Assembly: GCA_033675265.1 (NCBI GenBank)
Contig: JAUJYZ010001345.1
Coordinates: 233,501-297,500 of the forward strand
DNA: 64,000 nt
Source: Actinostola sp. cb2023
Lineage: Eukaryota; Cnidaria; Anthozoa; Actiniaria; Actinostolidae
Reading direction: 5' to 3'
Part shown: piece by piece, positions 22,731 to 34,536 of the stretch
Layout of the letters: each line of letters starts with the position of its first letter
Position numbering within the stretch: the first letter of the stretch is position 1
The notes under the pieces: model-generated
What the model was told of the DNA's origin: nothing
Database searches by the model: none
Seen by the model: the letters and a program-made list of their open reading frames with translations, nothing else
Program-made: the position numbers and the translations under genes

Positions 22731-25583
22731 ATGCCCCCGAAAAGAATTAAATTGGCCATTGACTCATCCCAAAAAAGGCTTTCATTTTTTCAGAACTCAA
22801 ACGAAAAACATGTCAATGATAATCAGGGCGATCTTGCCGACTCAACGATTTCAAATGAGAAACGCACAGAAAACGAGAGAAAGTTTCAACCAAGTTGGTT
22901 AAAATTGTGGGAGTGGCTAGAATTCAGAGATGGCAAAATGTTTTGCAAGGTTTGTCTTAAAAACGGTAAAAAGAATTCTCTGACTACTGGTTGTGTAACT
23001 TTTAAAACTAGCACCATGATGAGACACGAACAGTTTGCAGACCACAAATCTGCCATACAGGCCGTAGAGTTGAAGGATAATTTCGATGCAGCATTTGCTA
23101 AAGCAAATAGCCAAGAGGACGAAGCTGTTATCAAAGCACTGAAAGTGGTATACTGGTTGGCCTCTGAAAACTTACCTATGTCCAAATACGAAAGCTTAAT
23201 GCAGCTATTAAAAGAGCTAGAGGTGCCAAAAATCGAATGTTTGAAGGTGAACAACAGAATAGATTATGAAAGCTATTACACAGCAAACGAGCTGCTCTCT
23301 GCTATTAGCTCACAGATTGACGAAGAACTAGACAAAAAGATAGAGAAGTCCCCAGTTGTTACTGTGCTTGCAGATGAAAGTACAGATATTTCGAATACTA
23401 AAAGAATGACAATACATGCCAGGATTGTAGATCCTACTACATCTGTCCCTGAGACGATCTACTTGCGTGATGTTGAGTATGATGATGGTACTGGAGAAGG
23501 ACTCACCAACACAATCATGCATGAAATGGGAGAAAGAAATATTCCATCCACGAAACTTCTTGGCTTTGGATCAGATGGAGCTGTAGTGATGAGTGGTAGC
23601 AACAAAGGAGTGAAAGGCAGGCTCCTGGAGCGAAATGGCCATCTGGTACACGTCCACTGTATGGCTCACAGGCTTGCTCTGTGCACCAGCCAAGCAGCTA
23701 ACAATATACCTAAGCTGAAGAAGTACCAAGAGTGGTTAACCTCATTGTTCTATTATCTCAAAGGTTCGGCATCAAGAGAAAAAGAGCTTCATGTCGTGCA
23801 GGAAATACTTGACCACCCGAAACTGAAATACAAAGAGATCCATGTAGTGAGATGGCTTTCTTGCTACGAAGCTGTAGATGCAGTGTACCGCACTTTAGAC
23901 CCCTTGATCACATACTTCCACGGAAGACGAGCAGAGAAGGACCCCAAGTCGAAAGGACTGCTAAAGTATATAGCTTCAAATGAGTTTATCTATATGACAT
24001 ACCTCATGATGGATGTCTTGCCTATTGTGTCCCGTCTTTGTCTGCAGTTCCAGGCTCGAGATCTTGATGTGGCAAAGGCAAAGGTACACATTACAGTCTC
24101 AGTTGTCTGCACTCATTATTGCATTTTGAAATATTCTAGCTCATTTATGTCTTCCATTTGCTTTTTCAGGTATCTCTTGACCATTGCTTGGCTGACCTGA
24201 ATGCATATCGCAATGGAAAGCAGATGTTCAAGACACACATAGAAGAGTATGGGAAAGATATATCCACAGTAGACAACCACTTGGAGTTCAAGGGGCATAT
24301 TGTTGCCTCCAAGTTGACAGACACATCAGCCATTGTTTTAAAGAATGAATTCCTTGACCACCTAATAGTGAATATTCAGGATAGGTAATTATTACTGACA
24401 CATAATTTGTGCTGCAAGATGGACTGGAAATTCTACTATTAAAATAAACAACCAATTTTTGTTATCTTCATTTCAGGTTCCCCCAGAGAAGTCTCCTAAA
24501 TAACTTCTATGTGCTTGGCATGAGGACGATCAATTTTGATAAAGATCCTGACACCTTTGGAAACAAAGAAATAGAGGAACTACTTCAGCACTTTGGAGAA
24601 GAGAAGGTGAAATCAAATTAAACTTGATTTGGATATATGTAACATGGGCAGGATAACCTTAAATGTGTTATATTGTTGGTTTATTCATTTAAATGTATTT
24701 TATTTATGTACTATTTGTATTAGATCCATAAGGGGAACGTTTCCCCATGCAGTGATGCCCAAGCGTGCAGTAAGAACTGAATGGTTAACAGCGAAGTGTA
24801 TCGTCAGGTCCCTTAAAGTGCTTATGAAGCTTATTTTTTTATTTTGAAAATCGATTACATATGAAGTGAATAGTGGGATGTTTCAGTATTTTGTGATTTG
24901 AGCTTCGCATTTGCGAGTTATAAAGGTTTGAAATCGTGATATGCTAATTCGGTGACGTCAAAGGAGGCATTTGCTGTAACTTATTTATATTTTTTCAAGT
25001 ATTGCTCTTTTCTGAAATAGAAAAAAAAGTTTAACATCATTTATATAAGTTGTAGAATAACTTTTTGCCAGTTTAAAAAGTCAGTCATTTGCAAAGGGGC
25101 GCTTTTGTATAATAAATGATGCCTCCTTTGACGTCACTGAATTACCATATCACGATTTCAAACCTTTATAACTCACAAATGCGAAGCTCAAATCACAAAA
25201 CACTGAAACATCCCACTATTCACTTCATATGTAATCGATTTTCAAAATAAAAAAATAAGCTTCATAAGCACTTTAAGTATCCAGTTGACCAGATGCAGGC
25301 CCTTTGGCAGCTTCTGACTGTGCATCATGGGAAAGAGCTTCCAAACCTGATCAAGCTTGCACAGATATGTCTGACACTGCCACTCCATACAGCAGACTGT
25401 GAAAGGACATTCTCGCAACAGAACCTGATTCTGACAAAGCTTAGAAGCCGATTGGCCCCTGAGATCAGCGACAAACTCCTGAGAGTTAGGATACATGGGA
25501 AGGGCCTCCAAGAGCATGACTTCCAGAGATCCCTTGAGATATGGCACCTGAAGAAACGTCGAATACGAACCCATCTGCTATAG
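22731..25583 (+). pseudogene. hAT transposase (ZNF862-like), interrupted
   Basis: Four exons join in phase: 22731-24083, 24180 region (24170-24384), 24477-24606 and 24724-25583. Order of domains: an N-terminal TTF/BED-type zinc finger (residues about 74-120, CKVC then RHEQFADH), an RNase-H-like core with first Asp in VTVLADESTD, second in GFGSDGAVVMSG, and MAHRLAL, then the hAT dimerisation region with LPLHTADCERTFSQQN. The layout matches ZNF862-like hAT proteins. Two lesions: in exon 4 the frame changes between about 24763 and 24780 (DAQAC in one frame, EWLTAK in another), and a MITE occupies 24813-25276. Removing the MITE with one TTAA copy leaves the frame across that junction open, so the frameshift is a separate lesion. 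Confidence 0.88.
24813..25276. mobile_element. TTAA-flanked foldback MITE, copy 1, inside hAT exon 4
   Basis: TTAA at 24813-24816 and 25273-25276 bounds a 464-bp element. Its inverted repeats begin AGTGCTTATGAAGC and run for over 150 bp each, sharing TGAAGTGAATAGTGGGATGT. It has no coding capacity. A second, nearly identical copy lies at 31608-32072. TTAA duplication indicates piggyBac-type mobilisation. Confidence 0.92.
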
Positions 25584-26049
25584 TTTAGGATACTCTGATC
25601 TGCTGTAGATAAAATATGAGCCCGAGGCTTGTTCAGTTTTGATACAATACTCACTGTACTTTTTCATATATATACTTGCTCTTGACTACAGTGTACATTG
25701 TGTATGTTATATTCAGTACTTTTAAAATCGATGATAAACGTTTATTACATATTATATTATATTATTATTATATTATATTCAGTACTTGACGTGTTAGTAC
25801 AACACTTTTGAAGTAATGGTCTGAATTTACCTTCATGCCTTGTTACATGTGTATGTAAGCTTAACATAATGTAATAAATTTGGGTTTCGAAAGTTTTTTT
25901 AAAATTACTGTAATATTTTGTAGTGGTTTATGAAGCGTGGCGACTCAGAGGCCCAATTGGCCCCAAGTTTGAAAAAATGGCCCTTAACTTTCTAAATTTT
26001 AGGGCCATTGGCACTTGGCTGTTTTTGTCTATCCTAACCTCTGTAATTG

Positions 26050-26776
26050 TGGAACTCGTTACGTAATTGTTATTGTTTTGGAGTATTGTATAGAAATGTT
26101 ATGTCACCGTGGTGCATATAAATACTGATGAAAACAGAATACGGCACTCCTTAAAAAGAACTCGCAGACGAGAAGAAGACAGTTGAAACACTCTCGAGTC
26201 CGTGGAATCCATCCACATGTAGAGTTAACTGGTCCAGAAAACTGAGAGTCAAACCAAGTGGAATTACATTGGTCAATCCTATATATACAGTGACAGTAAA
26301 CTAACATTAAGAAGTAAGGAAACTGAGACCACAAGAAAACTAAAGAACAAGAAGTCTAGAGAAGAAGTGTAAAGTTGTAAGACAAGGCAAAGCGAGGTAC
26401 AAAGTTCAAAGACTAAAGGAAAGAAACAAAGAACACGGAGTGGACTGCAAGGTGACCAGCGAAGGAAACTGATTCAACAAGCTAAGTATCAGTCGGCACC
26501 TAAAACAAACAAAATACTCAAAGACGAGGATTTAAACACTGAACTTGTATTTATATTTGTATACGAAGCAATTCAAAGTCTTTTTTCATTAAGTATATTA
26601 TATAATATTAGTATATTAGAATTACATTGAAAGTTCATGTCTTTACATATAATTAGGATATTTAGATTTCTGAGAGATTTTCAACTCGTTACATTAAGTT
26701 ATATAATTAGAATAAGTGTTAATGAGTTATTTAATAAATTGTTGATAGAAACAATCGTACGAGTAGTGATTGGGGA
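26050..26776. other. Purine-rich non-coding stretch
   Basis: About 26130-26530 is rich in AGAA and AAGA strings on the plus strand. No open frame of substance, RNA gene or repeat boundary was recognised. Confidence 0.45.
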
Positions 26777-27124
26777 TTGCGTGAAGGGACGTTGCAGACC
26801 GGGATACGCGAGGGAGGCCCGACGTGCCGGTATGTCACAGAGTGTCAACAGCTTTGTAGTGTAAACCACCCTTCTGTTTTAAGAAAGTGTGACCCCCAAA
26901 GTCTTGTAAATTTTTCTGATGAGGAATGCGAGAAGGAACTGAAACAGAGGTGCCCGACATTTCACAGCTGTCTACATACAGTCATATCTGAGAAGAAGTC
27001 ACCAAGTGCTCCCACAATTACCATGGCTCCATCAGTTTTACTGAAACATAGATGTGAACACATGTCAGCCCAGGCCTATAGATTTTCCCTAGCAGTTCTT
27101 TGGCACAGCGGAGCAAAAAAACAG
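26777..27124 (+). pseudogene. Multi-copy invertebrate protein fragment (exon remnant)
   Basis: The coding-like part contains CEKELKQRCPTFHSCL, then APSVLLKHRCEHMSAQAY and LAVLWHSGAKKQ, ending at an ACAG|GTATCT donor (27124). The pattern (KELKQR.P...L, a residue-rich R..CE.MSA segment, L...G.KKQ) occurs in uncharacterised multi-copy proteins of marine invertebrates, probably mobile-element derived. The true exon start is unclear. No next exon was found. Confidence 0.4.
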
Positions 27125-27927
27125 GTATCTATGCATGTTGACATACATGTCAACTTGGGCATGCTTGTTGGAAATTTTGAAAATGACCCCTAAAAGTATC
27201 CGAGTCTTGTGTTGGTGGACATGCATGGCAACAAATAATTTTTAGCCCTAAAAGGTACCAACTCTAAGGCCTATAGGGCAAACATCGAACTAACCATGAG
27301 CTTAATTAATTCAGTCAAACCTCTTAATTTTGAAATAGGCTCATGGTTAGTACGACGTTTTGTGTTTGGACGGACAAACATGCATGCCAAACTGCAACAC
27401 ACACAACAATGTCACACATTCTTATGAAATAGGGAGGTGGCTGTCTGTCATCAGGCGCCTTGGGAACCTTTTTCAACTCAAATAATAAATGAACGCAAAT
27501 AATTTTAAAAACCTCTCAAGAAATAATCAAAAGGTATGTAAGAACGACAGAGCATTCCACAATGCGAAGAGGTGCTTTTGGCGACGCAGTTGTACAAAAA
27601 TTAACTTCATTGTCAGCATTTCACATCTTTTGGGTATAAATTCAACTCGAAAATGCATGATATCAAATACACCTTACCTTCAACGAAAATATGTCAGAAA
27701 AAGAAACATATTTCTAGAGGCAGCATTTGCTGGAAAGCCCGTTTTGGAACAACTGAGTGAAATTGAACATATTCAAGAACAGGAAAGAAACGTCTTGGAC
27801 AAGAAAAATGCCAGTACGAAAACCGTGAAAAAAACAACAAAGCACTAGAAATGGTTGTTATCAAAGAAGCAGTTAAGAATGTCGGGCGTCTGCCAACCAA
27901 AGTGCTTCGATATTTATATATAAGTAA
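27125..27927. other. Unassigned stretch with a hairpin
   Basis: An imperfect inverted repeat (27281-27301 against 27339-27360, sharing CTAACCATGAGC) lies in otherwise non-coding DNA. The frame 27489-27848 ends in a Lys/Gln/Glu-rich part (LEQLSEIEHIQEQERN) that could be an exon remnant, but splice sites are not convincing. Confidence 0.4.
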
Positions 27928-28077
27928 TACCATGACAAGAGGGAAATTAGTGATTAAATTTCCCGCAAGCTGAGGGAGAGTTTGTGGAAGTCCCAACGCC
28001 GTAGGCGGAGGGACTTTTACAAACTCTCCCGAGGCTTGAGGGAAATTTAATCACTAATATCCCGAATTGTCATGGTA
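27928..28077. repeat. 150-bp foldback palindrome
   Basis: The arms start TACCATGACAA and end TTGTCATGGTA. They share GGGAAATT(T)AGTGATTAAAT and GGGAGAGTTTGT, with a short CGCCGTAGGCG loop. Confidence 0.85.
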
Positions 28078-28743
28078 TCAGTTTGTAATACCATGATCAC
28101 CGAGGAAATAAAGTAAAATATATAGTTCACTTTGCATAACTTAGAGCAGTACGAACTACAATATTTTTCTCAAAGAACGTTGATTACACCACACTCTGGA
28201 GAATTTAGAAATTGTGATGCTTTGTTTCATTTGTACAATGATCGAGTATTTTTATTAGTCAGCTTAGGTATATTTAATCGTCATTTGGTCAAAAATCATG
28301 GCGGAGAATTGTTTTGCCTTTGTAAAAGACGCTTAAGTTGACCAATTGAGGGAAAGTGCCCGAAAATACGAAAAAAAACTTCATGGTGTGCTAACGTTTA
28401 GTAAACAATGGGAAAAGGCAAGAAATAAAGAGTTCCAAGAATTTAGTCCAGAAAAGAAACAATTCTGGTCTTTGCATATGCGCTGCTCATGCGCAGAGTC
28501 GAGGACATAGCATCCCACATGCGTTAGATGCTTGAGTAACTTGGAGTAGAGCCAGCTTTCAGGTTAAACGTAATTCGGACAGATTACTCTGTCCAAGGTC
28601 CCAGTGATTGTTATATGAGGGACACACTGGGGACGATCCGAGTCTCCATTCTCTAATTTTCCTGTCGGGAATATTAGTGAGACAATGCAGATATCAAATT
28701 AGACAATGGATTTCTACATTGTCTTACTAAATTTCCCGGTCAG
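28078..28743 (+). other. Unassigned stretch with exon-like segment
   Basis: About 28338-28470 is open in one frame and reads as charged helix (ARKYEKKLHGVL, then KARNKEFQEFSPEKKQFW). No clear donor follows. It could be an upstream exon of the three-exon gene beginning at 28744, or a fragment of the same unassigned family. The remainder shows nothing. Confidence 0.3.
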
Positions 28744-29697
28744 AAATTTGGAGAAGGGAGATTTAGTGGTTTGTATGTCCCTGGTAGGACAAAGGAAACC
28801 GAGGCGATCATGGTATTAGTGGAGTTAATGTCCACCAAACTTGGCCCAAGCGAAAAGGCGTACTATTCTTCGGTGGGTACAGTTGGCGGAGCATCCAGAG
28901 AGGCAGCTAGGTGCAGAATTTCCCGAAAGATAAAAGAAATGTAAGTTCTATTCCGCTTCATATAACCTTTGCCTTAATATCAAAATTTACTTACATCAAA
29001 CATTAAGGAAGTTTTATCATATTTTTTTAGCGAGACTAAGGCAACTTCAACCACGACCTCAACAACCATAAATAGCTCAAAGCCAAGTATGTCGACTACA
29101 CAACACGTGTCAAGTAACACTCCTGCGGATGCTGAGCTACTTTATCAAAGTAGTTCAGAAGAGGAAAAGCAAGACGCAGATGAAATGTACATTTTTAAAA
29201 CCGGGCAAGACAAAAGTGCCAATGAGTGGGTCAAGAAGACCCATTCTTTAGAAAAAGAAAAACAGGATATCGACAGAGACGTCTTTGGAATGAGTGACGG
29301 AGAGATTGGTAAGTAAATTCAAGTAATATTACCTGTTATACTCAACATCTGTGTCATTTTATAATTACATCTAATGTCCAAATGTTAAGCCCAATTTTAA
29401 AATGTCGGGAAAGTCTTACGTCACTGGCTGATAGTATTTTGTGGACACCGCATCATGTGTACCAAAACTCAGTTTCGCAACAGCTCAATTCTGTAACATG
29501 AGAATTTCAATTGTAATTTTTTCCATTTAGCTGAAGTAAAAGAGACCAAACAAAAGAAGAAAAAGGGCAAGAAAGGAAAACTGGATGCCATATTAGATTT
29601 GTTGCCAGGCATGGTCCATGCAGTTTCTAGCGCAGCCAAAGCACACAAGAATGATATCAATAAATGGCAAGAGATTTCGTCTGATGACTCGGACTAA
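28744..29697 (+). CDS. Three-exon unassigned Lys/Ser-rich protein, 3' part
   Basis: Exons 28744-28940, 29031-29308 and 29531-29697 have consensus splice sites (CGGTCAG acceptor, AAT|GTAAGT, TTTTTTTAG, ATTG|GTAAGT, CCATTTAG). Their phases match across both introns (2, then 1) and they end at TAA (29695-29697). Together they give about 213 codons. The first exon reads RTKETEAIMVLVELMSTKLG and VGTVGGASREAARCRIS; the second is Ser/Thr-rich then acidic; the third begins with a Lys cluster and ends with DDSD. No family was recognised. The lysine cluster suggests nuclear or nucleic-acid-associated character, an inference only. The 5' end is not identified; the gene could be host or element-encoded. 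Confidence 0.55.
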
Positions 29698-29980
29698 TTT
29701 TGGACAGCCATCTGGGCATGAATTACATATGTAATAATGAATCACATCATGGATGTATTTTATCGGTGTACAGTACCGGTATAGCTGCATGGAAACGAAC
29801 GTGAAAAGTTTATTTGAATCGCGTTTATTACCGCGGTAGGAATGCGCAATAACCCGATGGGGTACAGGTTATCCTATTTATACATTACATGATAGCTACA
29901 CCGTCCATATACACCGATAAAATGAACCCATGGTATTCTTTCCTGATAAAGTGTAAACATGTTTGGTACTGTGCGACTTA
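29698..29980. other. 3' flank, no gene
   Basis: Sequence downstream of the stop at 29697. CGGTGTACAGTACCGG and similar short palindromic strings occur. No canonical AATAAA was noted close to the stop. Confidence 0.35.
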
Positions 29981-30167
29981 CAAAAGTGTGACCACCTCTT
30001 AATGCATCCGCATACCTTTGTGACAATGATCCAATCAGCATCGAAGAACACTGTCGAAAGGGAAATACTCAAGATACTAGTATTTCCCTTTCGACAGTGT
30101 TCTTCGATGCTGATTGGATCATTGTCACGAAAGTATGCGGATGCATTAAGAGGTGGTCACACTTTTG
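29981..30167. mobile_element. TA-flanked foldback MITE, near-perfect
   Basis: Complementary arms of about 90 bp (starting CAAAAGTGTGACCACCTCTT) meet at a short centre (AAGATACTAGTA). TA lies at each edge (29979-29980 and 30168-30169). The very high arm identity suggests recent origin. Confidence 0.85.
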
Positions 30168-31607
30168 TACTTCTTCTAGTAAAAAATAAAAGAACACTGA
30201 GTTTATAAACCTGCTTATTTTGAGAGAGTTATCTTTCATGCATATCATTGAAAGCTATCCATCGAATCATTGAAATATACTTATGAAACTAATTCCTGTA
30301 TATTTCTTAAAGGGGAACTAAAGGCTGAACAATAAAGCCGCATCTACCATGTCTACACGAGCAAATTTTCCTTGACAAGTTTTCCTTGACAAGGGAGAAT
30401 TGCTCGTGTAGACGACAAAAACATCGCCAATTTTTCCTTGTCAAGGAAAACTTGTTCGTGTAGATGCGGTCAAAAAGGTCAAAATGGTCATATTTAAATG
30501 TTTTTCTTTTTCATCAGTTCAGTTCATTGTTCATGCTTATGCATAACAATGGTTTCCTAAAGTGGGACAAAGTCCAACATGAGACAAATGTCCGATATGC
30601 AAAAGGTCTATTCCCACGGACTGTAATTAGCGTTACAGCTTCCGTACGGCTGTGACTTGTGTCACACATTTTCAACACAAGAACATAATTTTGTCCAAAT
30701 ATATATCCAAAACTAACATTTGAATAATGCTATCATAAATTATGGTCTTTTTACTGCAAATAGTTCACAAAATGTTTGTGCTTTAACTTCAATCTAGACA
30801 AACCTGAAGGTGACAACTAATATATGCAAATTACTCGTATGTCACCTCGGAACATTCTTTACTGTGTTTTTGAGCTTTAAAACTTAGATCTCAAATATTC
30901 AGCTGTAACTGACTGAAAATTATGACCAGAGAAAGATTTTCAGATGGTTTTAGAACGATTTATCAGATTGATAAAACAGAGATCGTTATCGTCGTGTCAC
31001 CAGTCTTTACTTTAAGTTGTGACCGTTTTGTTCTGGTTCACACCATACTTTATAAGCGGAGTTTCGATCGCCAATTGTCCATAAAGTAGTTAAACTCTCT
31101 TCTGTTTTCTTCCATGGGTTTCCCAAAGTTTTACAAGCGTAAACCACGATTACTCAATCGATTATTTACTTTGAAGGTCACAAGGTTCAAATGTTTCGGT
31201 CTTGTAATTGAGATGTTACGACGTAATATAACTTTAGCGGTTTTGGTAAACTCCATTCACAGAGGTTAGTCCAAATATGTCACTAATGTTAAAACTTCAT
31301 TCTAAGATCGAACTATCATCGTCGAAACAACTCGTTCTGAGTTTTTTCACATGTAATTTTCTTTGTTTGCGAACACAATGGAAAGAAGTTAATGAGCTTC
31401 GGAAGTGCGTGTAGTTACTACACTCGTTCGCGTGGACTCAACACACCTGTACACTCAACTGAGTGTACTACATTCAACACGCACACGCAATTTACACTCA
31501 GAATACACGCAAAAAATGTTAAGATACTTCTGACCGGTACTGTACGTGACGCTTTTAAAACAACACCTGGTCCTGAAACGCTCAAAACAAAACAAACAAT
31601 GGCTCTT
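30168..31607. other. Non-coding stretch with a MITE
   Basis: 30336-30470 is an inverted-repeat element with ends GCCGCATCTAC and GTAGATGCGG and internal TTTTCCTTGACAAG repeats. Its internal wording resembles the TTAA MITE at 56031-56232. The open frame at 31392-31622 runs into the next MITE and is not recognisable as a histone or any other family. Confidence 0.5.
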
Positions 31608-32072
31608 TTAAAGTGCTTATGAAGCTTATTTTTTTATTTTGAAAATCGATTACATATGAAGTGAATAGTGGGATGTTTCAGTATTTTGTGATTTGAGCTT
31701 CGCATTTGCGAGTTATGAAGGTTTGAAATCGTGATATGCTAATTCGGTGACGTCAAAGAAGGCTTTTGCTGTAACTTATTTATATTTTTTCAAGTATTGC
31801 TCTTTTCTGAAATAGAAAAAAAAGTTTAACATCTTTTATATAAGTTGTAGAATAACTTTTTGCCAGTTTAAAAATGTCAGTCATTTGCAAAGGGGCGCTT
31901 TTGTATAATAAATGATGCCTCCTTTGACGTCACTGAATTACCATATCACGATTTCAAACCTTTATAACTCGCAAATGCGAAGCTCAAATCACAAAACACT
32001 GAAACATCCCACTATTCACTTCATATGTAATCGATTTTCAAAATAAAAAAATAAGCTTCATAAGCACTTTAA
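31608..32072. mobile_element. TTAA-flanked foldback MITE, copy 2, inside a histone-type stem-loop
   Basis: Near-identical to 24813-25276, with TTAA at 31608-31611 and 32069-32072. The sequence left of the insertion ends GGCTCTTTTAA, and the right flank continues TTAAGAGCCAC. With one TTAA removed, the target is GGCTCTTTTAAGAGCC, a 6-bp stem with a 4-nt loop that fits the metazoan histone mRNA 3' stem-loop consensus. Confidence 0.88.
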
Positions 32073-32081
32073 GAGCCACAA

Positions 32082-32097
32082 CGGCTCCTTTAGGAGC
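32082..32097 (+). promoter_or_regulatory. Histone-type 3' stem-loop motif (second)
   Basis: GGCTCCTTTAGGAGCC followed by ACCA: a 6-bp stem, TTTA loop and the ACCA tail typical of histone mRNA 3' ends. It follows the interrupted first motif by about 10 bp. No histone coding sequence was found within 1 kb upstream on the plus strand, so function is doubtful. Confidence 0.5.
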
Positions 32098-32711
32098 CAC
32101 CAAATGCTTAAAAGGTCATGACTTGAAATGCACATGCAATCACATCTTACATGAAAAATAAAAGTATACAAACTAATAAATAGAAATACCACAGTCACTG
32201 TTGTATCACGGGACGAATATAAGACTCATTTGTGGACTGTCAAAACGGCACCTTTATATATTCCATGTGCTCCCAGGTTCCAACGCCTCTCAATGCGCAT
32301 GTCTAACACAGGTAACCCAAACCAAACATGTCACTAATACATAACAATATAAAACGAAGGTGAAATCCAATATGGCCGCCAATCAAATATATTTTACTCT
32401 AAAATCTCGCATAAGTGATTGCCATTCGTATTTTAGAAGGTAAATCGATGATATTTTATCTCATATCCACTTATATCCCTGCTTATAAAACATTGGGCGG
32501 ATCGACCAAACATCGGGCGGATCGACTTTGGGCGGATCAACTCTCGGGCGGAACGACCGCAATTCCATAGGGCAAGGCATCGATATGATACAATATATGT
32601 GCATAAAAGCTTATACACTTCTGACTTCAGCTCAGTACTAACGGTTGAAAGTTGTTTGAGAGTTTCCCTGGAATATTTGTGATGGTATTTCAATGACATT
32701 TGAAAGGGAAT
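32098..32711. other. Non-coding stretch with short tandem motif
   Basis: About 32494-32560 repeats GGGCGGATCGAC-like units four times with variable spacing. No gene was recognised. 32712-32721 is the left target duplication of the MULE. Confidence 0.5.
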
Positions 32712-34536
32712 CCGTTCGTTGGATTACCGGTCGTTTCGCTAACTAGTCGTTTCGATAACAAGTTGTTTCGATAACACCTGGGTCGTTTCGCTAACATCCT
32801 GAATCCATTATTTTGAGTGTTTAGTTATAATATACAACATATATTTCGGTTTCCAGTCAATCTTTTAACAAGTAACATATACTTTATTACTCAAGAAATC
32901 GTACCTCGACTATTAGAAAGTAATCGACCAAAGTCTTTGATTAGTTGAGCCGACTAGTTGAACTGACGAAGTTGAGTTCACTGATTTCGTTATATCCGTA
33001 CTAACCGAGAATTCTGACCAAAGCGTGTGAAAGGTGAAGCGAAGACACATAGATTTAAGACTGAACATAATAAATAGAGATAGAGAATAATAAAAAGTCT
33101 AAAGAGTTTGAAAACACAGAGAATTATACAAAGTTTATACGGCAGTCCATTGAGTTTAAGATACCATGTTTGATCGTTGTTTGTTGTAGACTCTTCCACA
33201 GACCCCCGCTCGGCCATTGGGGGTCTGTGGAAGACTGTTTGTTATAACAATGTGATCTTTTGAGCTCATATTATAATTAAAGTTGGAGTAAATACAAGTT
33301 AGTCCAGTTCAAATATAGGTTAAGTAATTTTGTTTTCACAAGGGTTTTAGTTCAAAAGGTAATATAAATGTCTGTTGTTGGATCATCTAGCCTGTTCACA
33401 GGCTAGGATCATGTGACTTCAACTATAGTTACATGTACTACAATCCTGAGCAAAAGTATAGGTAAGTAAAAAGAAATACAAATATATTCTAAAATATCTA
33501 CATAAACAAATCCATAAACAACCTTTCATCATTAAAACTATTTTATTAAGGAAATATATACATGTAATAGTAATACTTTTACTAAAACTATTTTATTAAT
33601 GAATACAGTATTTACAAATATATATATTTACATGGTTTTATTTACAACTACTTTTACTGGCCACGGGCTGGTCCATTCAGGTGGGAACATAGTTTTAGAA
33701 GTTGCTTGGCAGACCTCTCACCATTTGCGTATTGCTCCCAGTGACCAAATAGCTTGGCTTGCAATTGCCGCTATTTCTTGCATTGAATGCGCTTCAGTTT
33801 CTTTTCTGACACCAGCCTGATGTTGATAGCTGTAAGGCTGGCCTCACGGTTGAGCAGTTCTATTAGTGAGTACAGAGGTAGATGGCACCGTCCTCCAGCA
33901 CGCCGGTTGAGGGCATTATGCCAACCTTCGATATCATTGTTGGTTCTGACAGGCTGGCCGTACACACTCCAGTCTTTTGGTGGGAACATGGAGCTTTCTA
34001 CCCACTGGCGCTTCATGTAGTCCATCAGGTTACGGAGGGCAGGGGCCTGATCCTGTATACTCAGCCTGGCGAACATCAGTGGTATCTGGTCTGTAGGGAA
34101 TGGATGGGCCATGACCTTTCTAATCAGTTGATATACCCCATCGTTTTGGCTATATGCCGTCTGGAGACCATACTCTTGCACCTTTAGAAAAACAAACAAT
34201 AATATTGAAATTAGTTAAGTAAGTATAAGTACATGTATATAGTAAGCCTGTAAATAAGAAACAGTGATCAGTACATATAGAGAGATTTATAAGATAACTA
34301 ACCTTCCTCCACACTGCTCGAGTCCAATGGAATGCACACACTTGGATTTTGACTTCGGGCAGTACCGACTTCAGAGCCTTCCACAGTGCCTTCTCGAAAT
34401 CAACTGTTACTTGCTTGACTTTTGATCCAGATGGTAGTATCTCAATCAGCTTCTTCAAGACCTATTGAAAGAGATGAAAATACAGAACATATTGTTAAGT
34501 ACATTGTTTGTCTCTCAGTGACAATATTATTACATA

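Larger units (their letters stand above)
22261..26041 (+). mobile_element. hAT transposon with terminal repeats and target duplication
   Basis: The left terminus CAGGGGTTAGGATAGG (22261) matches the complement of the right terminus (CAGAGGTTAGGATAGA, ending near 26041-26043). TGTAATTG directly precedes the left end (22253-22260) and follows the right end (26042-26049), an 8-bp direct repeat as expected for hAT. The exact right boundary is ambiguous by two bases, because TG can belong to the element or to the duplication. The element carries one spliced plus-strand transposase gene and a nested MITE. Confidence 0.85.

Noticed and set aside
31392..31622. Histone gene upstream of the stem-loop
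   Set aside because: The translated frame shows no histone fold motifs, and its end runs into the MITE.
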